Shown here: positions 52,874 to 61,772 of the stretch, piece by piece | Numbering within the stretch: the first letter of the stretch is position 1 | Layout: each line of letters starts with the position of its first letter | Assembly (NCBI GenBank): GCA_025998675.1 | Contig: AP024673.1 | Location: forward strand, 1,143,221-1,207,220 | Reading direction: 5' to 3' | From: Fimbriimonadales bacterium | Lineage (GTDB): Bacteria; Armatimonadota; Fimbriimonadia; Fimbriimonadales; GBS-DC | Length of the DNA stretch: 64,000 bases | The notes under the pieces: generated by a model | Database searches by the model: none | What the model was told of the DNA's origin: nothing | Seen by the model: only the letters and a program-made list of their open reading frames with translations | Translations under genes and position numbers: made by a program

Positions 52874-53260
52874 TTAGCCCCCTGCGTAGGCGATGGCTTC
52901 AATCTCCACCTGCACGCCTTTGGGCAGCGCGCTCACCTGCACCGTTGCACGGGCGGGGTACGGCGGCTGAAAGTAGGTTGCGTAGACCTCATTCATCTCC
53001 GCGAACATGCTGAGGTCGGTCAGGTAAATCGTTGTCTTCACGATGCTGTCCAGATTCAGTCCCAGCGCGGTCAGCACCGCCTGCAGGTTTTGCAACACCT
53101 GTCGGGTCTGCGCTTCGATGCCGCCAGACACGACCTCGCCCGTGCGCGGGTCTACGGGGATTTGTCCCGATAGGAAAATCCAGTCGCCCACGCGCACCGC
53201 CTGCGAGTAGGGTCCTATCGGCGCGGGCGCGTCATGGGAAAGTATCGCGTGTTTGCTCAT
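52874..53260 (-). CDS. ridA: RidA family enamine/imine deaminase
   Basis: A 128-aa YjgF/YER057c/UK114 protein. PIGPYSQAVRVGDWIFLSGQIP, VLQNLQAVLTALG and the substrate Arg in YPARATVQVSALPKGVQVEIEA are canonical (the Arg and Glu bind the 2-aminoacrylate carboxylate). It clears reactive enamines made by PLP enzymes. GAGGTGAG lies before ATG 53260. Confidence 0.93.
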   Translation of the reverse strand: MSKHAILSHDAPAPIGPYSQAVRVGDWIFLSGQIPVDPRTGEVVSGGIEAQTRQVLQNLQAVLTALGLNLDSIVKTTIYLTDLSMFAEMNEVYATYFQPPYPARATVQVSALPKGVQVEIEAIAYAGG

Positions 53261-53291
53261 CGCCTCACCTCTCGCGGGAGAGTATACCTGC

Positions 53292-54179
53292 TCAGGCGGT
53301 TTTGCCTTCGGTGCGTTCGTCGGGACGCGTTTCGGTGCGGTTGCGACGCACGCTGGAAAGCGTCGCCCCCATCCGCGCCAGAATTCGGGGACGCGCTTCG
53401 CCCATCAACAAATCGCTCAGCAGGCGGCGCAGATGGTCGGCGTCCACATTCTGCGTCCATGTGCCGTCCACCGCAACGGTAATCTGTCCGCTCTCTTCGG
53501 AAACGATAATCGCCACGCAGTCGGAGCTCTCGGTCGCGCCGATTCCTGCGCGGTGGCGCGTGTGCATCGTGCTGGGGATGTCGGGGTTCTGGCTGATTTC
53601 GGGGAAGTAGACGGCGGCTTCCACAATCTCCGCGCCGCGCAAAATCACCGCGCCGTCGTGCAGGGGCGAGCCGGGATAGAAAATCGTGCGCAGCAGGGGC
53701 GAGGTCGCCTCCGCCTGCAGCTCGACGCCGTTGCCTTGCGCCACGCGGTCTTTGCGCTCCCACACAATCAGCGCGCCAATCCGATCGCGCGCCATCTGCT
53801 GCACCGCGCTGACCACCTCGTTAATCGCCTGCTGGATGGGCGCGGCGTCCGCTCCAACCCCCAGGCTGCTGCGCCAGAACTCCACGCGCCCGATGGTCTC
53901 CAGCACGCGGCGCAACTCCGGGAAAAACAGAATCACCAGCGCGACGGGACCCAGCGTCGTCATGCGATCCAGCAGCCAGTGAATGGTCTCCAGCCCCAGC
54001 GCGTCGCTCAGATACAGCGCCAGCACGAATACCAGCAGCCCAATCAGCACCTGATAGGCGCGTGTGCCTTTCGCCAGCAGCAGCAGGCGATAGATGAGAA
54101 ACGCCACCAGCAGCGCGTCGATGGCTAAAATCGCCCAGCGCGCCGCGATATGCTCCGCTATCCGTAGCCAGTCGCTCAA
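53292..54179 (-). CDS. dacA: Diadenylate cyclase CdaA (c-di-AMP synthase)
   Basis: A 295-aa protein with three N-terminal membrane helices, a short coiled coil and the DAC domain. Active-site motifs are GSPLHDGAVIL (DGA 175-177) and TMHTRHRAGIG (RHR 208-210). It makes c-di-AMP, which controls potassium and turgor. The start is TTG 54179 with GGGG five to nine bases upstream. No cdaR gene follows; ridA is next. Confidence 0.93.
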   Translation of the reverse strand: MSDWLRIAEHIAARWAILAIDALLVAFLIYRLLLLAKGTRAYQVLIGLLVFVLALYLSDALGLETIHWLLDRMTTLGPVALVILFFPELRRVLETIGRVEFWRSSLGVGADAAPIQQAINEVVSAVQQMARDRIGALIVWERKDRVAQGNGVELQAEATSPLLRTIFYPGSPLHDGAVILRGAEIVEAAVYFPEISQNPDIPSTMHTRHRAGIGATESSDCVAIIVSEESGQITVAVDGTWTQNVDADHLRRLLSDLLMGEARPRILARMGATLSSVRRNRTETRPDERTEGKTA

Positions 54180-54218
54180 CTCGTTGCCCCGCTTATATAT
54201 TATGCACGATTACGCTCG

Positions 54219-54253
54219 AAAAAAACGCCCTCCAGCGCGCGCTGGAGGGCGTT
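54219..54253 (-). terminator. Intrinsic terminator of the sufCB operon
   Basis: A 13-bp perfect stem AACGCCCTCCAGC/GCTGGAGGGCGTT with a 4-base loop, followed on the minus strand by T7 (54219-54225). It starts 30 bases after the sufB stop. Confidence 0.9.
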
Positions 54254-54282
54254 CTCGGGAGCGGGTTGGCGTGATAAAGTCG

Positions 54283-55692
54283 TCAGCCGACCGAACCTTC
54301 CATCTCCAGCTCGATCAGGCGGTTCAGCTCGACCGCGTACTCCATCGGGAGCTGCTTGGCAAGCGGCTCGATGAAGCCCGACACAATCAGCGTGAGCGCC
54401 TCGTCTTTTTTCAGCCCGCGCGACTGTAGGTAGAAGATTTGCTCGTCGCTGACCTTGCTCACGCGCGCCTCGTGCCCGATGGTGACCTCCTTCTCGTTGA
54501 TTTCGATGTAGGGGTAGGTATCGGTCTTGGCGTCTTCATCGAGCAGTAGCGCGTCGCATTCGACATTGCACTTCGCGTGGTGTGCGCCTTCCAGCACCTG
54601 CACCAGCCCGCGATAGCTGGCGCGCCCCGTGCCCTTGGAGATGGACTTGGAGGTGATGCGTCCGGTGGTGTTGGGCGCAGCGAAGATGAGCTTGCCGCCC
54701 GTGTCCTGATGCTGTCCGTCGCCCGCGAACGCGACCGAGAGTATCTCGCCACGCGCGCCCGGCTCCATCAGGTAGACGGAGGGGTACTTCTGAGTCACCC
54801 TCGAACCGATATTGCCGTCCACCCATTCCATCACCGAGTCGCCGTAGGCGACGGCGCGCTTGGTCACAAGGTTGTAGACATCCTTGGACCAGTTCTGGAT
54901 GGTTGTGTAGCGCACGCGCGCGCCGCGCTTGACGATAATCTCCACCACCGCGCTGTGCAGGGCTTCTTCGGCGTAGACAGGCGCGGTGCAGCCCTCCACA
55001 TAATGCACGAAGGAGCCTTCCTCCGCGATAATCAGCGTGCGCTCGAACTGACCCGCGTTGCGAGCGTTGATGCGGAAGTAGGCTTGCAGGGGGATGTCCA
55101 CCTTCACGCCTGCGGGCACATACACGAACGAGCCGCCCGACCAGACCGCCGAATTGAGCGCGGCGAACTTGTTGTCGTTGGGCGGGATGACCGTGCCGAA
55201 GTATTCCTTCACAAGGTCGGGGTACTCGCGCACGGCGGTGTCGGTGTCGACGAAAATCACGCCCTGCTCTTCCCACTGCTTGGCGAGGTTGTGATAGACC
55301 ACCTCCGAGTCGTACTGCGCGCCAACCCCCGCGAGGAACTTACGCTCCCATTCGGGGATGCCCAGTCGATCGAAGGTGCGCTTGATGTCTTCGGGCACTT
55401 CGTCCCAGCTGCGCCCCTGACGCTCAGTCGGCTTGATGTAGTAGACAATCTCGTCGAAGTCGAGCCGTGAGAGGTCGGGACCCCAGCTCGGCATCGGCTT
55501 GCTCATGAAGATTTCGTAGGCTTCCAGCCGGAAGTCGCGCATCCACTTCGGCTCGTTCTTCTGGTACGAAATCTCCTCGACCACGCGGCGGGTTAGTCCG
55601 CGCTCGGTCTGGAACACCGGCTTGATTTCATCGTAGAAGCCGTACTTCTGCTTATAGTCCTGATCGAGATTCAGAATATCGGGCTGCGCCAT
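54283..55692 (-). CDS. sufB: Fe-S cluster assembly scaffold SufB
   Basis: A 469-aa SufB. Conserved parts include [27 protein letters not shown] with the scaffold Cys, [19 protein letters not shown], and the C-terminal [19 protein letters not shown]. With SufC and SufD it builds Fe-S clusters. It follows sufC by 13 bases. No sufD, sufS or sufU follows; a strong terminator ends the unit. Confidence 0.95.
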   Translation of the reverse strand: MAQPDILNLDQDYKQKYGFYDEIKPVFQTERGLTRRVVEEISYQKNEPKWMRDFRLEAYEIFMSKPMPSWGPDLSRLDFDEIVYYIKPTERQGRSWDEVPEDIKRTFDRLGIPEWERKFLAGVGAQYDSEVVYHNLAKQWEEQGVIFVDTDTAVREYPDLVKEYFGTVIPPNDNKFAALNSAVWSGGSFVYVPAGVKVDIPLQAYFRINARNAGQFERTLIIAEEGSFVHYVEGCTAPVYAEEALHSAVVEIIVKRGARVRYTTIQNWSKDVYNLVTKRAVAYGDSVMEWVDGNIGSRVTQKYPSVYLMEPGARGEILSVAFAGDGQHQDTGGKLIFAAPNTTGRITSKSISKGTGRASYRGLVQVLEGAHHAKCNVECDALLLDEDAKTDTYPYIEINEKEVTIGHEARVSKVSDEQIFYLQSRGLKKDEALTLIVSGFIEPLAKQLPMEYAVELNRLIELEMEGSVG

Positions 55693-55705
55693 TTGGGATA
55701 CCTCC

Positions 55706-56482
55706 TTACGGGGCAGTTGCGCCTGCGAGTTCGCCGCGCACCCAGTCGTAGCCCTTCTCTTCGAGCTGCAGGGCTAACTCGGGTCCGCCAGAGCGCACGA
55801 TGCGCCCCTCGACCATCACATGCACATAGTCGGGTGTGATATAGTTCAGAATGCGCTGGTAGTGCGTAATCACCAGGAACGAGCGTTCGGGCGAGCGCAT
55901 CGCGTTCACGCCGTTGGAGACAATCTTGAGCGCGTCGATGTCCAGCCCCGAATCGGTCTCATCCAGCACGGCGAGCAGCGGCTCCAGCAGCGACAGCTGC
56001 ACGATTTCGAAGCGCTTCTTCTCGCCGCCCGAGAAGCCCTCGTTCACCGGGCGACCCGCGAAGCTGGGGTCCATCTCCAGCTTTTTGAGGTGCTGCAGCA
56101 GGATTTTGTAGAACTCCGTGTATTTGACTTCGGTATCAAAGCGTCGCTGGTAGGCAAGGCGCAGGAAGTTCGCGATGGTGACGCCCGGCACCTCCATCGG
56201 GTACTGGAACGCCAGGAACAGCCCCATGCGGGCGCGGTCGTCCGGCTCCAGCTCCAGAATGTCCTCCCCGCGGAACAGCACCTCGCCGTCGGTGACCTCG
56301 TAGCCCGGGTGCCCCGACAGCACCTTCGCGAGAGTGGACTTGCCCGACCCGTTCGGGCCCATCAGCGCATGCACCTCGCCCGCGTTAATCGTCAGGTTCA
56401 GTCCGCGAATGATGGCTTCCTCTTCGTCGGGCAGTTTCACCCAGAGATTGCGTACTTCCAGCAGTGGCGTCTTCTCAGTCAT
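55706..56482 (-). CDS. sufC: Fe-S cluster assembly ATPase SufC
   Basis: A 258-aa ABC ATPase: Walker [17 protein letters not shown], signature [12 protein letters not shown], Walker [16 protein letters not shown] with the SufC-type ETDSGLD. It powers the SufBCD scaffold. ATG 56482 has GAGGAG eight bases upstream. The promoter and a palindrome lie within 65 bases. Confidence 0.95.
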   Translation of the reverse strand: MTEKTPLLEVRNLWVKLPDEEEAIIRGLNLTINAGEVHALMGPNGSGKSTLAKVLSGHPGYEVTDGEVLFRGEDILELEPDDRARMGLFLAFQYPMEVPGVTIANFLRLAYQRRFDTEVKYTEFYKILLQHLKKLEMDPSFAGRPVNEGFSGGEKKRFEIVQLSLLEPLLAVLDETDSGLDIDALKIVSNGVNAMRSPERSFLVITHYQRILNYITPDYVHVMVEGRIVRSGGPELALQLEEKGYDWVRGELAGATAP

Positions 56483-56501
56483 AGCGTCGTCTCCTCATTT
56501 G

Positions 56502-56545
56502 TTTAGCGTGGCTAAATAATACCTGATGGGGATCGGCTTTGTCAA
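56502..56545 (-). promoter_or_regulatory. suf promoter overlapped by a palindromic operator
   Basis: Minus strand TTGACA (56540-56545), 18 bases, TATTAT (56516-56521). A perfect inverted repeat TTTAGC-GTG-GCTAAA (56502-56516) covers the end of the -10 and the start site. This is where an Fe-S-sensing repressor (Rrf2/IscR or SufR type) would bind; the protein is not identified here. Confidence 0.7.
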
Positions 56546-56655
56546 GGGGGGTGGTGGGAAGTGGATTTGCGAATTCATTTCTTGCTGGCTCTGGTGCGCG
56601 ATGGGAAACAGCGCACAATCGGGTACAATATCCCCCGATAACGAAGGAGGCGTTT

Positions 56656-56880
56656 ATGGCACAGGTTTGCGAAGTGTGCGGCAAGGGTCCGATGTTCGGC
56701 AACAGCATTCAGCACAAGCACTCTGGGCAGTGGCGCTACCGCGCGCCGAAGACGAAGCGCCAGTGGTCGCCGAACCTGCAGACGGTGCGCGCCTATGTGA
56801 ACGGTGGGAAGACCGTCCAGCGCATTCGCGTCTGCACGCGCTGCCTGAAGGCGGGCAAGGTGCTGCGCGCCGTCGGATGA
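56656..56880 (+). CDS. rpmB: 50S ribosomal protein L28
   Basis: A 74-aa L28 with the N-terminal zinc-type motif CEVCGKGPMFGN and the late CTRCLKAGKV, so it is the C+ (zinc-binding) form. RYRAPKTKRQWSPNLQTVR is typical of the family. AAGGAGG is seven bases before ATG 56656, and GGGTACAAT (TACAAT 56624-56629) is the likely -10. Its stop overlaps the murB start (ATGA). Confidence 0.95.
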   Translation: MAQVCEVCGKGPMFGNSIQHKHSGQWRYRAPKTKRQWSPNLQTVRAYVNGGKTVQRIRVCTRCLKAGKVLRAVG

Positions 56881-57860
56881 ACTGGGACGCGCTGCTGGAA
56901 CCGCTTGCGCGGCTCTGCTCAGGCACACCTCGCCGGGCAGAGCCGCTCCGTCGCCATACGACCCTGCGCGTGGGCGGTCCCGCCGCACTGTTTTACAAAA
57001 CCCGCGACCTCGACGAGTTCGCCCGAATCAGCGTCTGGGCGCATCAGGCGCGCGTGCCCGTGTTCATCATGGGGCACGGCAGCAACCTGCTGGTGAGCGA
57101 TCAGGGCATCCCTGCGCTGGTGCTTTACAACGCCTGCCGCCAGGTGCAGATTGGCGAGGAGACCTACGCCGAGACGGGGGTCGCCTTTCAGGAGCTGTTC
57201 CTGAAGACGGCGCAGGCGGGACTGAGCGGGCTGGAGTTCGCGGTGGGCATTCCGGGCACGCTGGGCGGCGCGCTGGTGTCCAACGCGGGCGCGTATCGGA
57301 ACAACATCGCCGATTTATTGCTGGAGATTGACCTCGTGTCGGATGGGGTGCGCCAGCGCGTGCCGCCCGACTGGATGGGGTTCTCCTATCGCGATAGCCG
57401 TCTGCGCCAGCCCGACGCGCCCCCGACGAGCCTGCTTGCGGTGCGCCTGCGTCTGCGCCGCGACTGTCGCCGCGCGATCCTGCAACGCGCCCGCGAGTTC
57501 CAGCGCCAGCGCATCCTCAAGCAGCCGCCCGAATCGTCCGCGGGGAGCTTTTTCAAAAATGTGTACGACCGTGCGCTGGCGGAGCGGCTGCCGAACCTGC
57601 CCGCGCCGATGCGTGAGGCGGGCGTTGTGCCTGCGGGCTACCTGATTGAGGCGTGCGGGCTGAAGGGCTACGCCATCGGCGGGGCATGCGTCTCGCGCAA
57701 GCACGCGAACTTCCTGATTAATCGCGGCTGGGCGAGTGCGAGCGACTTCCATCGGCTGGCGTTGCATATTGAGCGCGTGGTGTTCGAGATCTACGGCGTA
57801 CGTCTGGAGCGTGAGGTGCTGCGCGTCGGCGAGTGGGGGGACGCCGAAAATATGCCATAA
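56877..57860 (+). CDS. murB: UDP-N-acetylenolpyruvoylglucosamine reductase
   Basis: A 327-aa FAD enzyme that makes UDP-MurNAc for peptidoglycan. FAD-binding HTTLRVGGPAALF and MGHGSNLLVSD, then GIPGTLGGALVSNAGAYRNN, the catalytic Ser in SSAGSFFKN, and the C-terminal LIEACGLKGYAIGGACVS. The true start is ATG 56877, overlapping rpmB by ATGA; longer frames start in rpmB. The rpmB-murB coupling is unusual. Confidence 0.93.
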   Translation: MNWDALLEPLARLCSGTPRRAEPLRRHTTLRVGGPAALFYKTRDLDEFARISVWAHQARVPVFIMGHGSNLLVSDQGIPALVLYNACRQVQIGEETYAETGVAFQELFLKTAQAGLSGLEFAVGIPGTLGGALVSNAGAYRNNIADLLLEIDLVSDGVRQRVPPDWMGFSYRDSRLRQPDAPPTSLLAVRLRLRRDCRRAILQRAREFQRQRILKQPPESSAGSFFKNVYDRALAERLPNLPAPMREAGVVPAGYLIEACGLKGYAIGGACVSRKHANFLINRGWASASDFHRLALHIERVVFEIYGVRLEREVLRVGEWGDAENMP

Positions 57861-57878
57861 TATCTCTGGGGTCAGACG

Positions 57879-58286
57879 ATGCGTACCTTCTGGCTGATTG
57901 GGTTGTGTGTGGGGCTGGCGCTGAGCGGTTGTCAGCGGCGCGCCTACACGGAGGCGGATGTTCAGGAAGCGATTGCCGAGCGTCAGGGACAAACACAGGT
58001 GGAGATTGATCGGGGCGTGCGCGCGGCGCCGCCCATCGAGGTGGAGAATCCCACTGCAGGGGGCGCGCCTCAGCGCGCGGGCGGCGCGCCGACGGGCGAT
58101 GTGAATCTGCCCCCGCCCAATCGCTACGATTCGCCCCCGCCCGCGAGCGGCAGTATGCCTGCCCAGTCGCCGCCGCCCGCGGTGGGCGATGTGAAGCTCG
58201 ACCCGCAGACGGGGCAGTACGGCATCCAACCGCCCGGCGCGCCCGACACCTACACCATCCCGCTGGACAGGCAGCAGGGGCAGTGA
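57879..58286 (+). CDS. Proline-rich lipoprotein of unknown function
   Basis: A 135-aa protein with a signal peptide and lipobox LALSGC (Cys18). The rest is low-complexity and Pro/Gly/Ala-rich (PPPNRYDSPPPASGS), with two similar units GDVNLPP and GDVKLDP. It starts 18 bases after murB and is convergent with cmr6. No family recognised. Confidence 0.65.
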   Translation: MRTFWLIGLCVGLALSGCQRRAYTEADVQEAIAERQGQTQVEIDRGVRAAPPIEVENPTAGGAPQRAGGAPTGDVNLPPPNRYDSPPPASGSMPAQSPPPAVGDVKLDPQTGQYGIQPPGAPDTYTIPLDRQQGQ

Positions 58287-58311
58287 TACCAACCGCGCAA
58301 TCGGGGCTTAC

Positions 58312-59373
58312 CTAAAGGATACGCTTGAGGGTGCGCTGGTTGCCCAGCTGCTCTACAAGCACATCGGCAGTGATGCGCTTTTTGACTTTGAGTTGCTCGC
58401 GCAGTTCGTCGGGCATCTCTTCCAGAATCTTTGCCGCCTGATTGCCTTCCACGAACGCCTGCTCCGATGGGGATTTGACGGCTTTGACTCGGCGCGGTCC
58501 AGGCTCGTAGATGACCTGCGCCTGCTCCCAAACTTTCTCGTTTGCCTCGAGCGCGGTTTGCGCGGAGCAGATGTTTTCCACAACGGTCAGGTAGCCGTAG
58601 CCCGCGTTGGTCTTCGCGCCGACGCCCAGATTCCCCAGCCCCCACAGGAGCGTTTTGCGCGCGAATTCCGCCCAGCCATGGTCGGGCGCGTCCAGCACGC
58701 ACAGGAACCGCGCGCCGGGCTTGATGACTATGAACGGCACGGGCGTCGGGTCGTCGAAGTCGGTCGGGGCAGCCGTGCCGCCGCCATAGTAGGCGGGATG
58801 ATGCACGGTAATCACATCCCGATGGAACGGCTTCCCCTCCACACTGGCGGGGTCGTACCATGCATCGTAGAACACCACCGCGCCCGCCGCCGCGTCCCTG
58901 TCGCGGCTGAAGCCGAACAGCGCGTCGATGGCGGCGTCGGAGAGTTTTTTATCGTTGTGCAGACGCCGCGCAACGCGCCGACAGAGACCCTTCAGCGCGG
59001 AGCCGGGCAGCAGCGGCATCCCGTAGGTGTGATGGAGCCGTAGCCCCACCTCCAGCGGGCTGGCAGCGCCCAAGCCGATGGCAATCGGCGCGACTGCCTT
59101 CACAGTGAAATGAACGCGCACGCCCCACGCAGGCGACTGCTGCGCGAAGCCCTGCCAGCGCGTAAACGCCGCACGGTAGCACTCGGACGCCTGCACCCCC
59201 AGCGCGCGCTCCAGCAGTTGCTCTTCGGGCGTTTGGGCGCTGTTGTCGCGCTGTTTGGGCTTGTGCGCCGTCAGGTAGCGCTGCAGGAGCAGCCCCGCAT
59301 GCGTATGCGACTCTGGCTTCAAACTTTTGAGCGCGTCTCTGCGTGCAGGAACGCCGCTTTCCATTCTATTCAT
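58312..59373 (-). CDS. cmr6: Type III-B CRISPR RAMP protein Cmr6
   Basis: A 353-aa RAMP protein that caps the Cmr complex. The core has HFTVKAVAPIAIGLGAASPLEVG, the helix LLPGSALKGLCRRVAR, the glycine-rich LGNLGVGAKTNAGYG and VHHPAYYGG. The C-terminal tail (80 residues) is longer than usual and charged. It is last in the operon. ATG 59373 is chosen; ATG 59364 is a near alternative with better spacing from AGGAGG. Confidence 0.88.
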   Translation of the reverse strand: MNRMESGVPARRDALKSLKPESHTHAGLLLQRYLTAHKPKQRDNSAQTPEEQLLERALGVQASECYRAAFTRWQGFAQQSPAWGVRVHFTVKAVAPIAIGLGAASPLEVGLRLHHTYGMPLLPGSALKGLCRRVARRLHNDKKLSDAAIDALFGFSRDRDAAAGAVVFYDAWYDPASVEGKPFHRDVITVHHPAYYGGGTAAPTDFDDPTPVPFIVIKPGARFLCVLDAPDHGWAEFARKTLLWGLGNLGVGAKTNAGYGYLTVVENICSAQTALEANEKVWEQAQVIYEPGPRRVKAVKSPSEQAFVEGNQAAKILEEMPDELREQLKVKKRITADVLVEQLGNQRTLKRIL

Positions 59374-59773
59374 CGCCTCCTGATTTCACGCCCAGCACCG
59401 ACACCGCGAACCGTTTGAAGTAGACCCACGCCTGCAGCACGCGGCGCGTGTAGAGCATATAGGGCAGCGCATCGGCGTTCAGAATCGCCTTCAGGAGTGG
59501 ATCGTCCGCGCCGCCCCTGCCGTCCGTCTCGATGCCCAGGATTTTGCCCACATGCTGGAGCAGGTGCTGGTACGCCTGTGTGCGCGCTTTCTCGTCGCTC
59601 TGCGCTTTGTCGGCGCAGAAGGCAATCGCCTGACACAGCCCGCAGGTACGCACCAGCACGGGGAATTTGTGGCACAGCCCGCCGTAAATGCGCTTCACAG
59701 TATCGTCCTTGTCCGAAACCTCCTGCACCAGCTTAAGCGCCTGCTCCATCGCCTGTTGGGAATAGGTTTTCAT
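59366..59773 (-). CDS. cmr5: Type III-B CRISPR protein Cmr5
   Basis: A 135-aa helical small subunit: YSQQAMEQALKLVQEV at the N-terminus, the core LVRTCGLCQAIAFC (usual GL.qtLaF), then a C-terminal helix YTRRVLQAWVYFKRFA. It lines the Cmr filament opposite Cmr4. It overlaps cmr4 and cmr6 by a few bases. The start is ATG 59773; upstream codons belong to cmr4. Confidence 0.88.
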   Translation of the reverse strand: MKTYSQQAMEQALKLVQEVSDKDDTVKRIYGGLCHKFPVLVRTCGLCQAIAFCADKAQSDEKARTQAYQHLLQHVGKILGIETDGRGGADDPLLKAILNADALPYMLYTRRVLQAWVYFKRFAVSVLGVKSGGDE

Positions 59774-60582
59774 GCGCGCATCACCACCCTGCATACGCCG
59801 CGTCCGATGCTCGCGTCGCCGCCAATCTGCAGCAGCCGCTCATCTCCCAGCGCCTCAAGCGCTGGCTCCGTCCCGGTCGTCGCGATGAACCCGTAGAAGA
59901 TGGCTTCGGCGGGAACCGCCTCTTCGTACCACAGCCCGCCGTCGGCGACGGTTTTGGTGTCGTCCAGGCGCACGCGGGCGTTAATCTCGGTTGCCGTCTC
60001 GCTGAAGAAGTTGAACACCTCATCTGAAAGAATCACGAACTGGCGGCTGAGCGCGGGCAGTCCGAGCGCATTGCCGATGGTTTGCGTAATAGCCTCCGCC
60101 TCTGGACTACTTTGCAGGTTCAGGTCGATGTCTTCCAGGTAGAGTTTGCCGTTGTGCGCGAGGGTTGTGTCGCTCGGCGCGAGCGCAGTTGTACCCGCAA
60201 CCTCAAGCGTCAGGTTTTCGAACCCCGCGACGCCGAACGCATGCGCGCGCTGTTGCAGCTGGCGCAGGATGAGCGGGCAGGTCGCGTAGGCGAACACGCC
60301 ATAGAAGCTGCGCACGGGCAGGCACAGCAGGCGCAAATCGGTGAACACCCATGCGCCTGCGACTTTCTCGTCCCCGAACGCCCTTATAACCCAGTCCTCT
60401 TCGTTATCGCCTGTGCGAAACAGGTCGCGCAGCACGCCCTTGAACGCCGACGCGGGCACGATTGGGAAGCCCGTCGCCTTCTCGCGAGCGATTGGCAGGT
60501 CGACATTCCCCACCGCCTGCCCCGTGCCCACATGCAGGGGCGTGAGCGCGTGCAACAGTACCATGCGCTTGTCCTTAATCAT
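59770..60582 (-). CDS. cmr4: Type III-B CRISPR backbone nuclease Cmr4
   Basis: A 270-aa RAMP (Cas7 group) that forms the backbone and cuts target RNA every six bases. LLHALTPLHVGTGQAVGNVDLPIARE carries the cleavage Asp (D28) at its end, followed by FPIVPASAFKGVLRDL and the C-terminal GGDASIGRGVCRV. It overlaps cmr3 by ATGA. Confidence 0.92.
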   Translation of the reverse strand: MIKDKRMVLLHALTPLHVGTGQAVGNVDLPIAREKATGFPIVPASAFKGVLRDLFRTGDNEEDWVIRAFGDEKVAGAWVFTDLRLLCLPVRSFYGVFAYATCPLILRQLQQRAHAFGVAGFENLTLEVAGTTALAPSDTTLAHNGKLYLEDIDLNLQSSPEAEAITQTIGNALGLPALSRQFVILSDEVFNFFSETATEINARVRLDDTKTVADGGLWYEEAVPAEAIFYGFIATTGTEPALEALGDERLLQIGGDASIGRGVCRVVMRA

Positions 60583-61772
60583 CGTTCACCTCCTTGGGGT
60601 TCCCAGACGCCCCAGAGCGCGAGTCCGAACCCTGCCTGTCGGGGGCGGTCGCCGTTGTCCTCGCGCCCGTTTTGATACTTGCCGTCGCTGACCGAATGAA
60701 GCCAGCCTTTGTCTGCCAGTATGCTGGGGTTGCCCTCAAGCACTTCGAAAAAGTAGACCGACCCCGCGGGGGCGTACCACTGCACGGGTCGGGGTCCGAA
60801 ACAGCTGGGGCGCAGGCTCCAGCCGCTGATGGCAGTGCGGCGGGGCACAGCGGCGGCAATCAGGCGCAGCATTATTCCCTCCAGCTCTGGCGGCGTCCCG
60901 ACAATCCGCGGCGCGCCGTTCTGATTCTGCTTCTGCAGCCAGCCGGGCAGCCAGCCGTGCGTGAAGTAGGCGGGCGTCGCCAGGTACATCCGCACATAGC
61001 GCGCCGTGCGAAGCCTATCGCGCAAACTCGGCGGACACTCCAGCCAGCGGGTGTACGGTTCGATATACGCCAGTCGCCGCTCGCCCCCAAACGGCGCGAC
61101 GCCGCTGATGACGCCCGTATAGTTCGTGCGCACCTTCGCCACAAGGCTCCACTCCACCAGCGAGTTGTCGTCGCGCTCCTCGTAGGCGCGGTATTCTACA
61201 GTGAACAATTCCGTGTCTTTGGCAGCGCCTGTCCCATCCTCGATGCCCACATGAATGCGCCGGTCGATGGGCGGGGGCGCTATTTTCGTCAGGGGTTTGG
61301 GCGTCTCGCCCTCCAGCCACGGGCACAGCTCCTTCCATTGCCAGAAGGCGTAGCCGGGCGCGGGCTTCTCTTTTTCGGGGACGGCGGCAAGCAGCGGGCG
61401 GACGCCGTAGTAGTAATCGGGCAGGTCGCAACCCTCGCCGTTGCGCAAGCTCATTTCGGGCAGCAGGCGCACGACGCGGGGCGGCTCCCCCACCACCAGC
61501 GCGTCGGCGGGCGCGGGCAACACGAACTCGTCGCCGCGCATCGGCAGCGGTCCGTACACATCAGGCTCGGAGAAGATACGCTTGCGGTCGACCTCCTCCC
61601 AGTCCACGCCCTGCAGGTTACCAATCAGCGTGCGCAGCAAGCCTGCGACGGTGTTGGGCGGCGGGATGGGCAGGCTCCGCGCCGTGAGCGCGCCCGGCTC
61701 GTTGCCGAACGGTCGCCCGTCGCGAAACAGCAGGCTATCCAGCGCGCGAATGCGCACGATGTGTTCCTTCAT
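60579..61772 (-). CDS. cmr3: Type III-B CRISPR protein Cmr3
   Basis: A 397-aa Cas5-group RAMP that grips the 5' tag of crRNA with Cmr2. The N-terminal RIRALDSLLFRDGRPF, then LPIPPPNTVAGLLRTLIGN, and the late PAGSVYFFEVLEG with RQAGFGLALWG are typical. It overlaps cmr2 and cmr4 by 4 bases each. Confidence 0.9.
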   Translation of the reverse strand: MKEHIVRIRALDSLLFRDGRPFGNEPGALTARSLPIPPPNTVAGLLRTLIGNLQGVDWEEVDRKRIFSEPDVYGPLPMRGDEFVLPAPADALVVGEPPRVVRLLPEMSLRNGEGCDLPDYYYGVRPLLAAVPEKEKPAPGYAFWQWKELCPWLEGETPKPLTKIAPPPIDRRIHVGIEDGTGAAKDTELFTVEYRAYEERDDNSLVEWSLVAKVRTNYTGVISGVAPFGGERRLAYIEPYTRWLECPPSLRDRLRTARYVRMYLATPAYFTHGWLPGWLQKQNQNGAPRIVGTPPELEGIMLRLIAAAVPRRTAISGWSLRPSCFGPRPVQWYAPAGSVYFFEVLEGNPSILADKGWLHSVSDGKYQNGREDNGDRPRQAGFGLALWGVWEPQGGER

